64,000 nt of DNA, taken from Branchiostoma floridae. Its lineage: Eukaryota > Chordata > Leptocardii > Amphioxiformes > Branchiostomatidae. This document shows, in pieces, positions 39,327 through 51,953 of this stretch. Both the position numbers and the translations under genes were made by a program. Location: positions 10,347,860-10,411,859 of the forward strand of contig NC_049997.1 of the NCBI RefSeq assembly GCF_000003815.2. The letters run 5' to 3'. The notes beneath the pieces were generated by a model. It saw nothing but the letters and a program-made list of their open reading frames with translations, ran no database searches and was not told where the DNA came from. The first letter of the stretch is position 1. Every line of letters starts with the position of its first letter.

Positions 39327-40260
39327 TCTGTGTGTAGCACTGAAGTTGTGCAAGACAATAAAGTTCTGAAGAACATTGTTGCCAGCGTGAACAATACAAA
39401 CACATGGGTCTCCAAAACCTGATTAACTGTCAGTGTTCTATATGCATTAGGCACCAGTGTATCAATCACACAAATTACATGCAATCACTTATCTCTTAAC
39501 TATGCGGCCGTTTAGCCGTTGACCTCTGCACATAGCACAGAATTTGTACAAAGATACTGTTGCTAACGACCCCGATACAAACCTATGGACCTCCCAACAT
39601 AGCTGAATAATTGGCAGTGTTCTAAATGTATTCAGACAGACCAGTGTTTTAGTCACACGAAAATTACACTCAATCAACAATTAACAATATGGATGTTTAG
39701 CCATTTACCTCTGTATGTAGCACTGAATGTGTACAAAGATACTGTTGCCAACCAGTCCGATACAAACCTAGGGACCTCCCAACAAAACTGATTAATTGGC
39801 AGTGTTCTAAATGTATTCAGGGAGACCAGTGTTTTAGTCACACGAAAATTATACTCAATCGCTTTTAACAATATGGATGTTTAGCCATTTACCTCTGTAT
39901 GTATGTGTACAAATATACTGTTGCCAACGAGTCCAATACAAACCTAGGGGCCTTCCAACCTGATTAATTGGTAGTGTTCTAAATGTATTCAGAGAGACCA
40001 GTGTTTTAGTCACACCAAAATTATACTCAACCACTTTAACTATTTGGATGCTTAGCCATTTACCTCTGTATGTAGCACTGAATGTGTACAAAGATACCGT
40101 TGCCAACGAGTCCGATACAAACCTAGTGGCCTTCCAACCTGATTAAATGGCTGTGTTCTAAATGTATTCAGACTTGTGTTTTAGTCTCTGTGTTCTAGAT
40201 GTATTCAGACACACCAGCGTTTCAGTCAGACGAAAATTAGAGCCTACCACCTGTGGAACG
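39327..40260. repeat. Minisatellite, unit about 185 bp, about five copies
   Basis: 'acaaagatactgttgccaac' recurs at about 39548, 39735 and 39910 (as 'acaaatatactgttgccaac'), and in changed form at 40088. It is joined by 'cagtgttctaaatgtattca' and 'gaccagtgttttagtcacac'. Copies at the edges are diverged or partial. Confidence 0.8.
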
Positions 40261-40407
40261 ACAGGAATTCCGCCATGTCTGTGGCGCTAGTGAAGGTGAG
40301 AGCGGTAGGGGACACCAACTGTTGTCACTAGAACAATGTTATCTGTGCCCACACACGCTCTGGGCTATGTCTTAATGTGCCGCAACAATGGGTCCTGGAA
40401 TGTCCGT

Positions 40408-40700
40408 CTGGAGACATCCGCACAAGGCGACACAGGGGACATCTTCTGCACTGGTCTAGAACTTATTTAACACTTTGGTGTCAGTTCTTGCAATTGGCTA
40501 ATGTTCCGGTATTATTTGAAATATTTTAGGTGCAGTCAAACCAGAATTTTCTCTGCACGAGGACCACCTGGCCAATTTTCAGGAGACATCCGTACAAGGT
40601 GACACAGGGGTCTTCTCCACTGGTCTAGAACTTTTGTTCTCTTTTGTTCACTTTTGTTTCAGTTGTTGGAAGTGGCTGATATTCCGGAATTATTACTTTC
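40408..40700. repeat. Tandem duplication, unit about 170 bp
   Basis: 'ggagacatccgcacaaggcg' / 'ggagacatccgtacaaggtg', 'ctggtctagaactt' and 'ttccgg(t/a)attatt' occur in both copies. Confidence 0.7.
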
Positions 40701-40727
40701 GCCAAGAAGGTTATATTTTGGGTAGCA

Positions 40728-40741
40728 CTTGTGTGTGTGTT

Positions 40742-40783
<42 letters not shown>

Positions 40784-40784
40784 C
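40728..40784. repeat. (GT)n microsatellite
   Basis: An interrupted GT run of about 25 units. Confidence 0.9.
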
Positions 40785-40861
40785 CTGGATAGGTCTTCTT
40801 GCTGAGACCTTAAAACGATCAAATTTTGGGGTCCCTAGAGGCTTGTCTGATATATTTTTGG

Positions 40862-41013
40862 AGATGCAGTTAAACCTGTACTAATAACCACCTCTGTAGG
40901 AGGACCACCTGGCCATTTTAAGGTCTTATTTCTCATTGCTCAAGCATGAATGGTCCTGTTTATAGCGACCACCTGTCCATGGTGACCATTGCCACAAATA
41001 GGTCTGACTGTAC
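40862..41013. mobile_element. Diverged MITE related to 2298-2479
   Basis: It starts GCAGTTAAACCTGTACTAAT and ends AATAGGTCTGACTGTAC, with 'GGACCACCTGGCCATTTTAA' and 'CGACCACCTGTCCATGGTGA' inside. The ends are decayed versions of CAGTCAAACCTGT. A further fragment of the family starts at about 40532. Confidence 0.6.
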
Positions 41014-41550
41014 GTTTGGTAGACATTAGGCCTATAGGGGGCACTGATTTATAGAACCAATTGAGCCACAGATAGGGTGAAATCTTGCCGGCTTAACCTC
41101 TAGTGTATATCAAAAGAGACATCGCACCTTAATTTATAGGGCATCTTCAAATTCCAAACAGACAACTATCCCTAATCAGAGATAATGTGAGGAACAGATA
41201 CAAGAGAATATTTCAGTTCACAAATCTTTGCACCTTAGAATCGTGCCCATTGTTCGGAGTCGCACCTCAGGACATGCCGAAATGTGCATCACATAGCTGA
41301 GATGTTTACCGCACAACATGCACACAAGGATGGGTCCTTTCAGTTCGTGTTGTACAAACGAGAACACACAAATGCTAAAACAAGCTTGGAAACTGTAGAT
41401 GTAGTTTGTGTGCTAAAACAGTCATCCATCCATGAACGAAACAGTGCAATCCAGGACTAAAACATCTCACCTGCCACTTTGTAGAAAAGGTATAAAGCGA
41501 TGCAAAAAAAGATACAGAAAACACGTTTGGAGTAACCGATGTCATACGAG

Positions 41551-41906
41551 TAATGATATTCAAGCTCAACAGCATAAAGTTGGACAGACTCCAACCAGGA
41601 TCCACACATAGCTACAGGTGTAACGTACGATACAAAAGGTGTGCAAAACATCAATCAACATACCTGGGCAGGTCTAAAGAATCAGCAGTTACAAATGTCC
41701 ACTGGAAGATCTCAGAAGAAGACGTCTTTCAAGTTTAACAGTATAATGCTGGAAAAACTCTAACCAAGATTCACGCATAACTACAGGTGTAACGTACAAT
41801 AGAAAGGTGTGAAAAACAACAATCAACATACCTGGGAAGGTCGAAGAAATCAGCAGTTACAAATGTTCACTGGAAGATCTCCAAAGAAGACGTCTTTGTC
41901 GTCCAC
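41551..41906. repeat. Tandem duplication (about 180 bp) containing a candidate 5' UTR exon
   Basis: The two copies share 'ctacaggtgtaacgtac', 'atcaacatacctggg' and 'tcagcagttacaaatgt'. On the minus strand both end at CCCAG-GTATGT, a good donor. Confidence 0.75.
41832..41906 (-). other. Candidate 5' UTR exon of the 18-module gene
   Basis: On the minus strand TTTCTTCCTATCCAG is followed by 75 bp (GTGGACGACAAAGACGTCTT...) and CCCAG-GTATGT. Both splice signals are good. The exon is within range of the acceptor at 37721. It has stops in frame, so it would be non-coding. The neighbouring tandem copy keeps the donor but not the acceptor. Confidence 0.4.
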
Positions 41907-42089
41907 CTGGATAGGAAGAAATGAGGTCGTATCTTCAGGTGAGTTTGCTGAGACAAAGAAGTGCGCGCCCTACCCGTTGCAGATGTCATATATATGGCGT
42001 CAGAACCGGAAAGGCCGGGTCAGAGAGAGGTGAAAGAAAAGGCGACAGGTAAAGACAGGAAATTGCTGGTTTCCGTTGAAGCATGCATG

Positions 42090-42790
42090 TCTGACGGAGG
42101 ATCAACGCTGATATCAACATCCTGTTTTCACTGTTCTAAGTCATGCCTCTGGATTAAACGAGCTCTTCGTATATGGCAAAGAATGAAAGTAAGAAACAGA
42201 CAATGTTAAGTGCTCTTGTACAGTCGTTGTTTTGATATTTTCATAGTTAACATGTTTTTTAGGACTCATTTGTAGTGATCAACGTTGATAGCAACATCCT
42301 GTTTTTTACTGTTCTAAGTCATGCCTCTGGATTAAACGAGATCTTCTTAATGTAAAAGAATGAAAGCAAGAATCAGACTGTACGCTGAGAATGAAAGCAA
42401 GAATCAGACGTTGTTTTGATATTTTCCCCTTGTAGTGATCAACGTTGATATTAACACATTGTTTTCACTGTTCTAAGTCATGCCTTTGGAATAAACGAGC
42501 TATTCGTATATGGCAAAGAATGAAAGCAAAAAGCAGACAGTCGTAGGCTGTTACATAATGCTCTTGTCCAGTCGTTGTTTTAATATTTTCACTGTGTTTA
42601 GGACTCATTTGTAGTGATCAACGTTGATATGAACACTCTGTTTTCACTGTTCTGTCATGCCTCTGGATTAAATGGGCTCTTCGTGTATGGCAAAGAATGA
42701 AAGCAAAAATCAGACGGTTGCGGACTGTACCATAATGCTCTTGTCCAGACGTTGTTTTGACGTTTTCACTGCGTTTAGGATTGCTTTGAA
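42090..42790. repeat. Tandem array, unit about 165 bp, four to five copies
   Basis: 'gatcaacgttgata', 'cactgttctaagtcatgcct', 'ctggattaaacgagctcttc' and 'gcaaagaatgaaagcaa' recur in order. A shorter internal duplication is near 42355-42415. Confidence 0.75.
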
Positions 42791-42879
42791 CTGGTCAAGG
42801 CAATTAAGGGGCACACGTGCCTATCAATGGGTCTCTGCTATGTTGATTTTTCTTAAGGAGAAAAAATAAAGCAATCGTC

Positions 42880-44082
42880 ACTCTTCTGAGCTAGTGATGC
42901 CAATAACGTAAATATAAACCGCCAGTCACCTTTTTCGAAGAAACCTACATGTTATGTTATTATTGCAGAATTGAATCTAGATCATGGATAGACATGTCTC
43001 GTTTCGAACATTAGGTATATGCTTACACATTTATTACATAAATGTTTCATTGAATTCTGAATAACTATAGTTACAGGATGTCGCATGAAAACTTTAAGTA
43101 AATAACTTTCTCCTACTAACATTTTTGATTGGCAGCTATTGCAGCAACAAGAGCACCATGTATTAGTGACTGGTCAAATGGTTTATAAAAGAGGCTCTAC
43201 CCGGTTTCCATAAATACGCATAAAATCAATTACTGTTTTTACCTAGAACCGTAATTAGGTGCCTTCAGAAACTAGGACCGAAAATCACAAAGTACCCATT
43301 GGATAGAAGATTGCACTATTAATTAGAAACCATGAGGTGTGAATAAAGGCATTCCTCAGCAGAAGCCTGAGGTCTACATTTCTCCAAAGATGTGGTTAAT
43401 TGGTTTAATAAGGCGCCTTTAACTAGTTTCACAGGTAGTAGGTTCTGGTCCCTGCCAGTTTAGACTGGTTTGTAGAAATGTAACGTACAATATGATGCAT
43501 TAGAAGGTAGAATAGTCATATTACGAGTATGAATGCTAGGCTTTTTCATGAAATGTAAACATGTATAAACAATGACAAGAAGGCAAATGTAGTGACAATG
43601 ATTATACATCATTTGCAAGTTAAGAAGGTGTTACATTCTTACAATATCTTCAATCTGTTTTCATAATGCCAATAAATTTCCCTTAACATGATATTTCTTC
43701 TTCGTGATACCTCATTTAAAATGCTACCGAATACTAAACATATCTTATATATTTTATTTATCCAACTATTGTGGCCAGTGCCATTAAGAAATCAGCAACT
43801 TTCGTCCCTATGTGTTGATTATAGTCATGTCTGATGCAGCTTTGACACTACAGCCCATGAAAAATGTAGTTTATCATGTTTCCCAATAAATGTAGTTAAG
43901 GGAACACATTGTTTTACAAAGTATGACGCAGGTAGTTGGTCGATAACGACGCCGATCACAATGCAAGAGCTCCCAAAATCTGATTCTGCAAACTACTCTT
44001 GATTTATCATAGAAACAAAATCTTCAGGAAACATTCATGCCTCATCGGACATCCTGGATTCATAGAGATTTTACAATGTGAT
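42880..44082. other. Intergenic stretch, no feature recognised
   Basis: AT-rich. No arrays, inverted repeats or ORFs stood out. Confidence 0.5.
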
Positions 44083-44735
44083 GACCTAATGCCCTTCCCT
44101 GATATGTTTTTATCCATATAATACAAGAACAAAGGCCTTGTGAGTCAGAAAGAGGAAATGAAGCTAGCTGATGGTTGACCACCTCCTACGTGTTTGTGGA
44201 TTTGGCCTAATGCTCTTCCCTATTATATATATCTATCTATCTATATAATTATGATACAAGAACAAAGGACTTGTGAGTCAGAAAGAGGAAACGAAGCTAA
44301 CTGATGGTTGACCACCTCCTACGTGTTTGTGGATTTGGCCTAATGCTATTCCCTATTATATATATCTATATATCTATATAATTATGATACAAGAACAAAG
44401 GACTTGTGAGTCAGAAAGAGGAAACGAAGCTAACTGATGGTTGACCACCTCCTACGTGTTTGTGGATTTGGCCTAATGCTCTTCCCTATTATATATATCT
44501 ATCTATCTATATAATTATGATACAAGAACAAAGGCCATGTGAGTCAGAAAAAGGAAACGAAGTTAACCGATGGTTGACCACAACCGATATATTTGTAGAA
44601 TTGACCTAATGCCATTTTCTGTTATATATACATATATATCCATATAACTATAATACAAGAACCTTGTGAGTCAGAAAAAGGAAACTAAGCTAACAGATGG
44701 TTGACCACATCCTACATATTTGTGGAATTGGACTC
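44083..44735. repeat. Minisatellite, unit about 130 bp, five copies
   Basis: 'gcctaatgctcttccctatt', a TATATATCTATC run, 'gatacaagaacaaaggac' and 'gatggttgaccacctcctac' recur from about 44085, 44208, 44337, 44470 and 44605. Confidence 0.85.
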
Positions 44736-45109
44736 ATGTAGATGATCGTGTTTACACTGACAGTAAGTATGATAACGTGTAGGTGGACTATTTCCTGCCC
44801 ATCCCAGTCCGAATGAATCTGCCCACATGTACAACTAGGACCAAATTTGGACACAGCACGTATACGTACACGTGTGTGGTCATTATCTTAAGGTTTCACT
44901 TGCGTTTGCGGGGACAGTGTAGAGTAGAGATGTGTACCTTAACAAAGCTCAGGTTAAGTTCCAGACTTGTCATCTCCAAGCATATCCAATGGTAGAATAA
45001 GTTAGTCTAAAAAAGTACCAGAGAAGTGAAGCCTACCCAAAAGTTAGTTTGGCTATCACTTCCAGTCCAGCTTCACTCCTCTGTCAGTCTTTGATACCTT
45101 ATGCTACCG

Positions 45110-45460
45110 TAGGATCTGCTTGTAGATACAGACCTGTACTTGTACCTAAATAAGCTTGGTCAATTATCTCTAGGTTATACATGGAGTCAGATGTCTTTTG
45201 TTTGTAGTGATGAATTGTAATTTCGACATGAGATTTTACATAAGTTTTCTTGCTTTTCAACTGCAAGTTTATACAAAATTGTCATCTTTAAGTTAATATA
45301 GAAAAAGTGTTGTCCATTGGTACTTCAGTAAGTTCAGTTTTCAGGTACACCAGATGTACAGGTCCGGACCTGTTCCTTTTTAAATCAATTTTACAGGTAC
45401 AGGTACAGGTACAGGTACAGGTACAGGTGCAGGTACGCGTATACCGGTACAGGATGTAGT
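45110..45460. repeat. Decayed hAT-type MITE (GGTACAGG family)
   Basis: The interior matches 4298-4665 and 20747-21134: 'acctgtacttgtacctaaat', 'ggtcaattatctctaggtta', 'caggtccggacctgt' and a run of GGTACA units. The TAGGGCTG ends and the 8-bp duplication are no longer clear. Confidence 0.6.
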
Positions 45461-47190
45461 ATACTTTGCTTTCAGTTGCATCATTAACCTGTTTATAAAC
45501 CAGTACGTCTGTCACAGCATATCACGATCACCTTTTCCTCAAGGCTGAATTTTCAATGCAATCAATCATTGTCCAACCAAAAACGTCAATCAGGAAGTGA
45601 AAGGAAGAACATAGCATTTGAATAAAGTTGTCTATCTGACTTTTCATCTGTGCGGCTAATTCAAACATAGATCGGGCATTGACCATGTATGTTTTTGAGG
45701 ATTTTACCAATGATAAAACGATGCAGTCAGCTGAAAGAGGTCAAAGTGTATGTCTAATCAACTTAACAACATGAATATTCATGAACATGGTGAAGATTAC
45801 CGAGAAACCATACATACAGTAGCAACATGCTCCAGGCTCATACTAGCATCTATACATAGCATTCTTATCAATGTGCCTTACTAAAGGGTCGCCCTTTCTG
45901 AGTCATTGTCTTATGCATCACAGTAGAATCTATCTACTGTGCTCGTAGCAAACTATACTTATTTGAAGTCAAACGATTGCAAAATGGATTTTTTTAAAAT
46001 ACTGTATCTAAATCAATCTTTTCAGCGTCATTACCATAGGTCAATTGCAAGTTTGTTTGATACAGCTTAGTTTGTTTTTGATACCATAATTTCATTTGTC
46101 TACATCGGGTTGTGTACATCAGACTTTTCTATTCTCGTTTCATGCGTCTGTCATGCATGTGTATCATATGCTTGATTAGTGGTCGCTTGCGTATAAGCCA
46201 TTTCGCATAAGTGTGATATACTGCATTGTTTAGATGTTGCAATCAAAAAAGTCAAAGGTCACGTGATGTCAATGTTGTGTCACATTCTTCATGAACATTA
46301 AACCATCATCAAGAATGCGGTAAACCACAACAAGACCACAAAAGTTGTATCTGCCAAAAATTGGCATCTTCGCGCTATTTCACTGCAAAAAGCCATGAAA
46401 ACTGCAAATCTTTAGATCATCTATACTACTTAAGGCACAACTTGTCGTTAAAAAGGGGACTCATTTGATGAGGCGATGGTATCCTCCTATGTTTTGTGAC
46501 CCTGACATTAGAAACCAAGTCTAAATCTTCTAATCCATGGTGCCACCCACCAATCCACTTACTCCTGACAAACACTGTAAGATCTACCAACAAAGGCATT
46601 GATGTACAGAAAGCAGTGATCCACTACCAGCTAGGTGTGTGTGTGACATAGCCAGGCTTTTGTGTTCGTTGTTACGGGGTTACGCGAGTCTCTCATAGCC
46701 TTGGGACCAAAAAAAGATGAGTCAGTTGTTGTTGACTGCAATGAAGTGAATAATCTATCCGGGTTCTTTGGAAAATCCTCGAAGCATCGAGAAAACGGAA
46801 TGTCAACTCTTGCTGTTTGACATCACTGAACTGTTTTGTCAAAACATCTGACTTGCATGGTCAGCAATGTTGGGGTTTAGAAACTGTGGTGTATAAACAA
46901 AAGAAACGTAATCTCAACATAGTTGCTAGGATATTCTCTTTTCTGTCCTCTTCTGACGTCTGACATCATACTGACGTCATGTGCAGAGCACATCATACGG
47001 GTGCCACCTCGCATAGATCAGTTGAGAGTCTAGGTACTTAAAGCTAGAACTACAGGTGGGTGTTCGATGACTGTAAACAACAATTTATCATATTAATATT
47101 CAAAGCACACCTGGTAAACGCAATCGCTTGAACAGTGCATCACGGGTCGACGGACCCACCTGTACAATCTGGAGATTTCTGAACGTTACG
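45461..47190. other. Intergenic stretch, no feature recognised
   Basis: No arrays or genes were recognised; short open frames only. Confidence 0.45.
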
Positions 47191-47194
47191 CCTT

Positions 47195-47600
47195 AAAAAA
47201 AAACGCCTTAAAACTTTCCAGGTGGTAGACATTCTCAAGTTCGTCCAAGAGATGGCAGACAGTCATACTTTATAACCTACAGTTCACACTTTACGACCCG
47301 GTGACAGTTTAGAAGAAGTGATAATATCGATTGTATATGTTGCTTTTTAAAACATAGATATGACGATTTCTGATTTTGATTTGATTGTCTTAAATTTTTT
47401 CAGGTGGTAGACTTTCTAAAGTTCGCCCAACAGAAGGCAGATATATAGTAGAAGTATACTTTATGACCCACAGCTTCCAGTTAGAACTATTGGACGTTTT
47501 TATGATTGACAGAGTCTATGTGTGATATAGAATTTGAATGTGACGATTTCTGATTGTAAAATGTTAGTCTCAGAGTTTTCTCTCAGTGTGTATAATGTAT
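47195..47600. repeat. Tandem duplication, unit about 200 bp
   Basis: 'caggtggtagacattctcaa' / 'caggtggtagactttctaaa', 'gttcgtccaagagatggcag' / 'gttcgcccaacagaaggcag' and 'gacgatttctgattttgatt' / 'gacgatttctgattgtaaaa' align in order. Confidence 0.7.
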
Positions 47601-50440
47601 GTAAACAACCGACAAAAACGACCAATTCTAGTCAGAATGACATTCTTCATGTAGTTTGTTTATGATCTCTCATTGTCTTGTGTTGTTTCCTTGCGTGTGA
47701 ACTTGAAGACCTCGTAAATTTGCATCTCCTGAACTTTTGAGAGGGAGAACAGCCTTCTGAAGCATTTACTTGCTAACGATGGCAGATTACAATGAGGGTC
47801 AGAAAAGAGCAATCTGAGTGCAGATCACTGCAGCTGTGTTGTGAACGCTCCGGGCCATGGATAACACCGAACCAGCCATCAAATAATCAACATGACAGAT
47901 TCTAGTAGACAATGTACGGGCATCTGGCCTATAGGGAATTACATATAGATGTGGGAACAGTCGATGGAAACGAATTTTTTTACCTGTACGTGACTCTATG
48001 TTCGGATTTACATCTAGCTTTAGTTCACTTCCTGTCCTGTTAACTGTTGATATTTCTATGATACATAAGGTGCAAAGCTATGTCTGTTAAGACAAATATA
48101 ATTTTCCAGTGATACTTCAGCTTTTAGAAAACGACAGTGATGCTGGTATTTGCACAAAACTTTGTTTGCTGTAGAAGTAGGGCAGGGGAATAAGTTTGGA
48201 CAATTGCAATGTACGTTTTCGGCATACAGATATCGGGGTGGGTGCTTCGATAAGGAAGAAAAATGTTGTTATTGTTATTGGATGGGAAGACTACTCTCTC
48301 TTCGCAGCCAGGGGCTGAAGAAAGAGTAGTTAAGCTCTGAGTGGTCGCAGTCACACTGAAAATACCAGCAACAAACGACAGGGACAGTTTCATACAGTAC
48401 AATACTAGTAATTCACGATTTCGGCATAAAAATATCGAGGGCATTGCTCCAGTAGAAGGATATCATATGGCATTTGTGATGATATTAGGACAAAATTCAT
48501 TTCAGTAATATTCGACACCCTCCAAAGTGTTGATCTCCAGACTACCTTACGTAAAAAATGTCGAAAAGCTCGTTAAACGTCTTTGCTTGCTGCCTAATTG
48601 TTGTCGAGTGATCGTTTTGCTGTTTACAGCATTATTCGCCACTTACTTAAACACGTATTACGCCGTTTAAATGGTTCTACCGCAGCATTTGTGGGATTTT
48701 GACTACCGGGTGTCGAGCGGATGGTGTCAAATGGGCTTTTAAGATATGACAGGTCTGCGCTGTAAAATGTACGAACTGTTCGAATTGTCCACACTTCACG
48801 TTCTGGAAGAAAGTTCTAGAGAGGTCGCGATTGCGTCATCCAAGGGCAACCACCTTTATGGTGTAATGCAAAGGCTAAGGTCGCAAGGTGAGTACAAGTT
48901 GACCCGACCTACGTGGTCTATGTTGTCGTCTTCAGCACAATTTAACACCATCGTCCTGGTGACAATTACGCCAGCACTACACAGACGAGACTACCTACCA
49001 CAAAGAGAACCAATTAAAAAATGGAAAGGAAAGCTCGCAGACTCGCCATCACGATAGAGACTTGCGCTGAAAGCCGGCGTATTGTACAGTAAATCAATTC
49101 GCTATACCGGAAAGACATGGGAACTCACCAATGGGCCTTATAAAGGGAGAACCTAGGATAGATCTGTGAACGCTGCACGATCCGTAATGAGTTGTTTTCC
49201 ACCGTACAAAGCATCGCTTTAGGGCAATGATAATATTTTGTGTTCGTGCGTAAGACACACTTTTAGTGGTTTCTGTCGAAATGAGGAGGATCTACAACCT
49301 TATGGCAGCATTGTCACACAAAGAGCTACTTATTGGCACTATAACAATGATTTATACGTTAGAAAACTGAAGTAAAGCGAACGTAATTGCTGGAGTTAAG
49401 CCCAAATAAAATCAAATTGTAGACTGTATAAACCATAGACATTGTAGACAGTACAATAGACGGTACAGACTCCATGGTTCAATCCTAACAAGGAGACTAC
49501 GGCAGGTATTTGTTTTGCCAGCTCGCCAAATCACCGTTGACCTCCACAATGATTAATTCTTGACCTACTGAAGACGATAATGACAAAATCACAGCCGCAA
49601 AGCGAATGAACAAGAACAACAAAAGCTAGTATTCAACAGCCCTTGGCTGCATGATATTCCAGTTCACAGAAAAGAAGAGGTTATTTTGTGGGTTTTCAAA
49701 GGTCGGAGGTACAATCCGGCTTATTGTGTGCGCTGGTCTACTCAAAACCGCCCACTTCTGTCCGCCGAAGTAGCCCGTATCGTTTCAGTACCTCATTTTT
49801 AGTCAATAGAGTTTTTGTGAACTGCTAAGTTGCGGTTTTGCATATCGTTACACCGTTGTCGTCTGCGGGCAAGCAAACGTCGTAACTCAGCGAGACCCTT
49901 GACAAAGATTTAAACGTAATTTGTCGCCACGGTACCGCCACATAGACCTTGGCATAACCTACTCAGCTTGGCCTTCAGTTTGGTAAATGAGTTTAATATG
50001 TTTACCTGTGCGTCAGGAGTTTTACGTGGGAGAGTTCACACACATCATTTGTGCAACATGGCACCCAAGGCCAACTATACACTAGGAACACCTGGATTGA
50101 TACCTTAACATTATTACCTTCCAACAAAAGGCACTGGTTTCAAGTACAACCTTTTTTGGTTGGATTCGTGCTACTGTTTTCCAGGCTTTCGTCTACAAGC
50201 AATGAGTTATCGATATTTGATTTTTAACGACCAGAGTCCAAAGTGTAGTCCATAGGCGAACAATACTTCCATACAATAGTTTTACAAGGGTCTAAAAGTC
50301 AGAGAGCAACAAATCACAAACGTTAGACCTCTAAAACAGGGGTTGGAATGAGGTGAGTTACGGGGACGTACCTTATGAGGCGCCGACTGAATGAGTGAGA
50401 GCGTGCCGGACTGTGAGTACGATCGCTCTCCGGTAACCTC
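47601..50440. other. Intergenic stretch, no gene called
   Basis: The longest frames (about 100 codons, near 48124-48444 and 48746-49057) have no domain, no repeats and no supporting splice signals. Confidence 0.45.
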
Positions 50441-50531
50441 CTGTCGTGGTGTCGCCCTCAGCTGCCAAAGTCTCTACCCGGGTTTGGTGCCCCCTTCTCC
50501 AAAAAGCCGTCCCACAAAGCCGAGCGCGTTG

Positions 50532-50539
50532 TGACGTCA
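50532..50539. promoter_or_regulatory. CRE site TGACGTCA
   Basis: A perfect palindromic cAMP-response element lies 18 bp before the candidate start codon at 50557. The surrounding 50370-50600 is CpG-rich, as for a housekeeping promoter. Confidence 0.4.
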
Positions 50540-50556
50540 CGATTCGAACACAAAAG

Positions 50557-50682
50557 ATGGCGCCGTCGGGGTCTCCTCGCCGCGTTAGCGTCACAGAAAG
50601 GGACCACGAAAATGTGGGACAAAAGCCGAATATTAATGACAGGGCGACCTTTTACAACAATCGTTTCAAACTGCTTGTGAGG
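50557..50682 (+). CDS. Candidate first coding exon of an unidentified plus-strand gene
   Basis: AAAGATGGCG is a good start context. The frame encodes MAPSGSPRRVSVTERDHENV and runs on to ...NNRFKLLV before a possible donor (CTT-GTGAGG at 50675 or GAG-GTGATT at 50683). The composition looks like protein, and the exon follows a CpG-rich block with a CRE. No following exon was found in the window and I do not recognise the family. It could also be a chance frame. Confidence 0.35.
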
Positions 50683-50857
50683 TGATTAAGTCTCATTCCA
50701 TCTTCAGGTGGGTCTGGTATAGCCTTTGGTGGTTTGCCGACAGGTGTGCAAGAGTCCCTGTCACCGTAGATTGCCCAGGTCGTCCATACTGCGTGACACC
50801 CCCTTTGTTTATGTCATTTTAAAAATGTGTGATTCAGCCTACCATCGCCCCGAGCGA

Positions 50858-51130
50858 CCCAGAAAACTCGCCGGACGAGTCGTCATTATAGAAAGGCCTC
50901 GAATTCAGTAGAAAGCCCTTTCTCTGCTAATGTCGCCCGCTTTGTTTACAAGTCATACGTTATATGTTGAAACTATTTGTTTATGGAAATCTCGAAACTT
51001 CGCGACCGTGAAAACTCGCCGGGCGAGTGTCCATTATAGAATGGCCTAGAAAACCTTTTCTCTCACAGAGTCGCCTAATTCGTTTACAAGTCGTACGGTG
51101 TATGTTGAAACTGTTTGTCTATGGAAATCG
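50858..51130. repeat. Tandem duplication, unit about 140 bp
   Basis: 'cattatagaaaggcctcgaa' / 'cattatagaatggcctagaa', 'gtttacaagtc(a/g)tacg' and 'tatgttgaaactatttgttt' / 'tatgttgaaactgtttgtct' align in order. Confidence 0.7.
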
Positions 51131-51499
51131 CTTCGCCGCCCTAGTTTCTCCATTCTTTGTTAAGTTTACTCTCCGTGCGCATTCATTTTCGTGAAGGCAG
51201 CTAAAAATGAATCTTAACACGATGAAGCGTTTCACTACTCAGAGCAGATACATGTCTGTTTTATACACAATTTTGCAAAAATTTCTATATATCTGCATTA
51301 TATTTTGCTACCATCGAGGTAGAATTTGTGTACTTTATACTGGAAAAATCTGCCAACACTTGTTTCGAGAAAATTACCTAACCTTCACTGAATATACGTC
51401 ATACATTATTAACATTTGAAAAGGTTACAGGAGGTTAAAGCGGGTCAACCACCTCAGTTAGATAAATTACACGGTATAACTTCTTGCCAATCAACTGTC

Positions 51500-51685
51500 T
51501 CAGATGTTCCCTTCTTAGAAATAGAGGATGTGAGCAATTATGAAACGATGACCTTTCGTCTATTATTAAAGAAGATTCTTAAGAAATCTTAGATGTTCTC
51601 TTCTTGGAAGTGGAGGGTATGAGTAATTATGATCCGATGACTTTCCGTCTATCGTTCTTGAGGATTTTAAAGAATCTTCCAGAAC
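51500..51685. repeat. Short tandem duplication, unit about 90 bp
   Basis: 'tagaggatgtgagcaattat' / 'ggagggtatgagtaattatg', 'cgatgac(c)tttc(g/c)gtctat' and 'ttaaagaa(gatt/tctt)' occur in both copies. A third, inverted echo ('caatagatggaaggtcatcg') follows. Confidence 0.5.
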
Positions 51686-51832
51686 AATAGATGGAAGGTC
51701 ATCGACGTCTTATATCCATGTTGTTACTTCTCAAAGTAAAGGAAGACGTACGCACATATTGTGGGTGAAAAGTGATACTCTGATACTAAATGTCTGATAC
51801 TAAATGTTGTTGATGGCCTAATAACCACTTAC

Positions 51833-51953
51833 CTTGATGACATCATCATGACGGTGCTGCAGATCACGGCTTCTCCGGCAGGAGGCATGACCAGCACAAG
51901 TGGGGACGGGATGGCCGAAGTCAGACCTCCATTTATTTTTACCCCGACAAATT
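51833..51953 (-). other. Candidate exon with strong donor (minus strand)
   Basis: On the minus strand ...GGAGAAGCCGTGATCTGCAG then CACCGTCATGATGATGTCAT-CAAG is followed by GTAAGT. A short ATG frame (MPPAGEAVICSTVMMMSS) is open up to the donor. It could be a distant first exon of the minus-strand gene or of an unseen gene. The upper border is unknown. Confidence 0.25.

Noticed and set aside
45370..45440. Plain GGTACA microsatellite
   Set aside because: The wider context (45110-45460) matches the hAT MITE interior, so the run belongs to a decayed element.
48746..49057. 103-codon plus-strand ORF
   Set aside because: No domain, no repeats, no splice or promoter context; consistent with chance.
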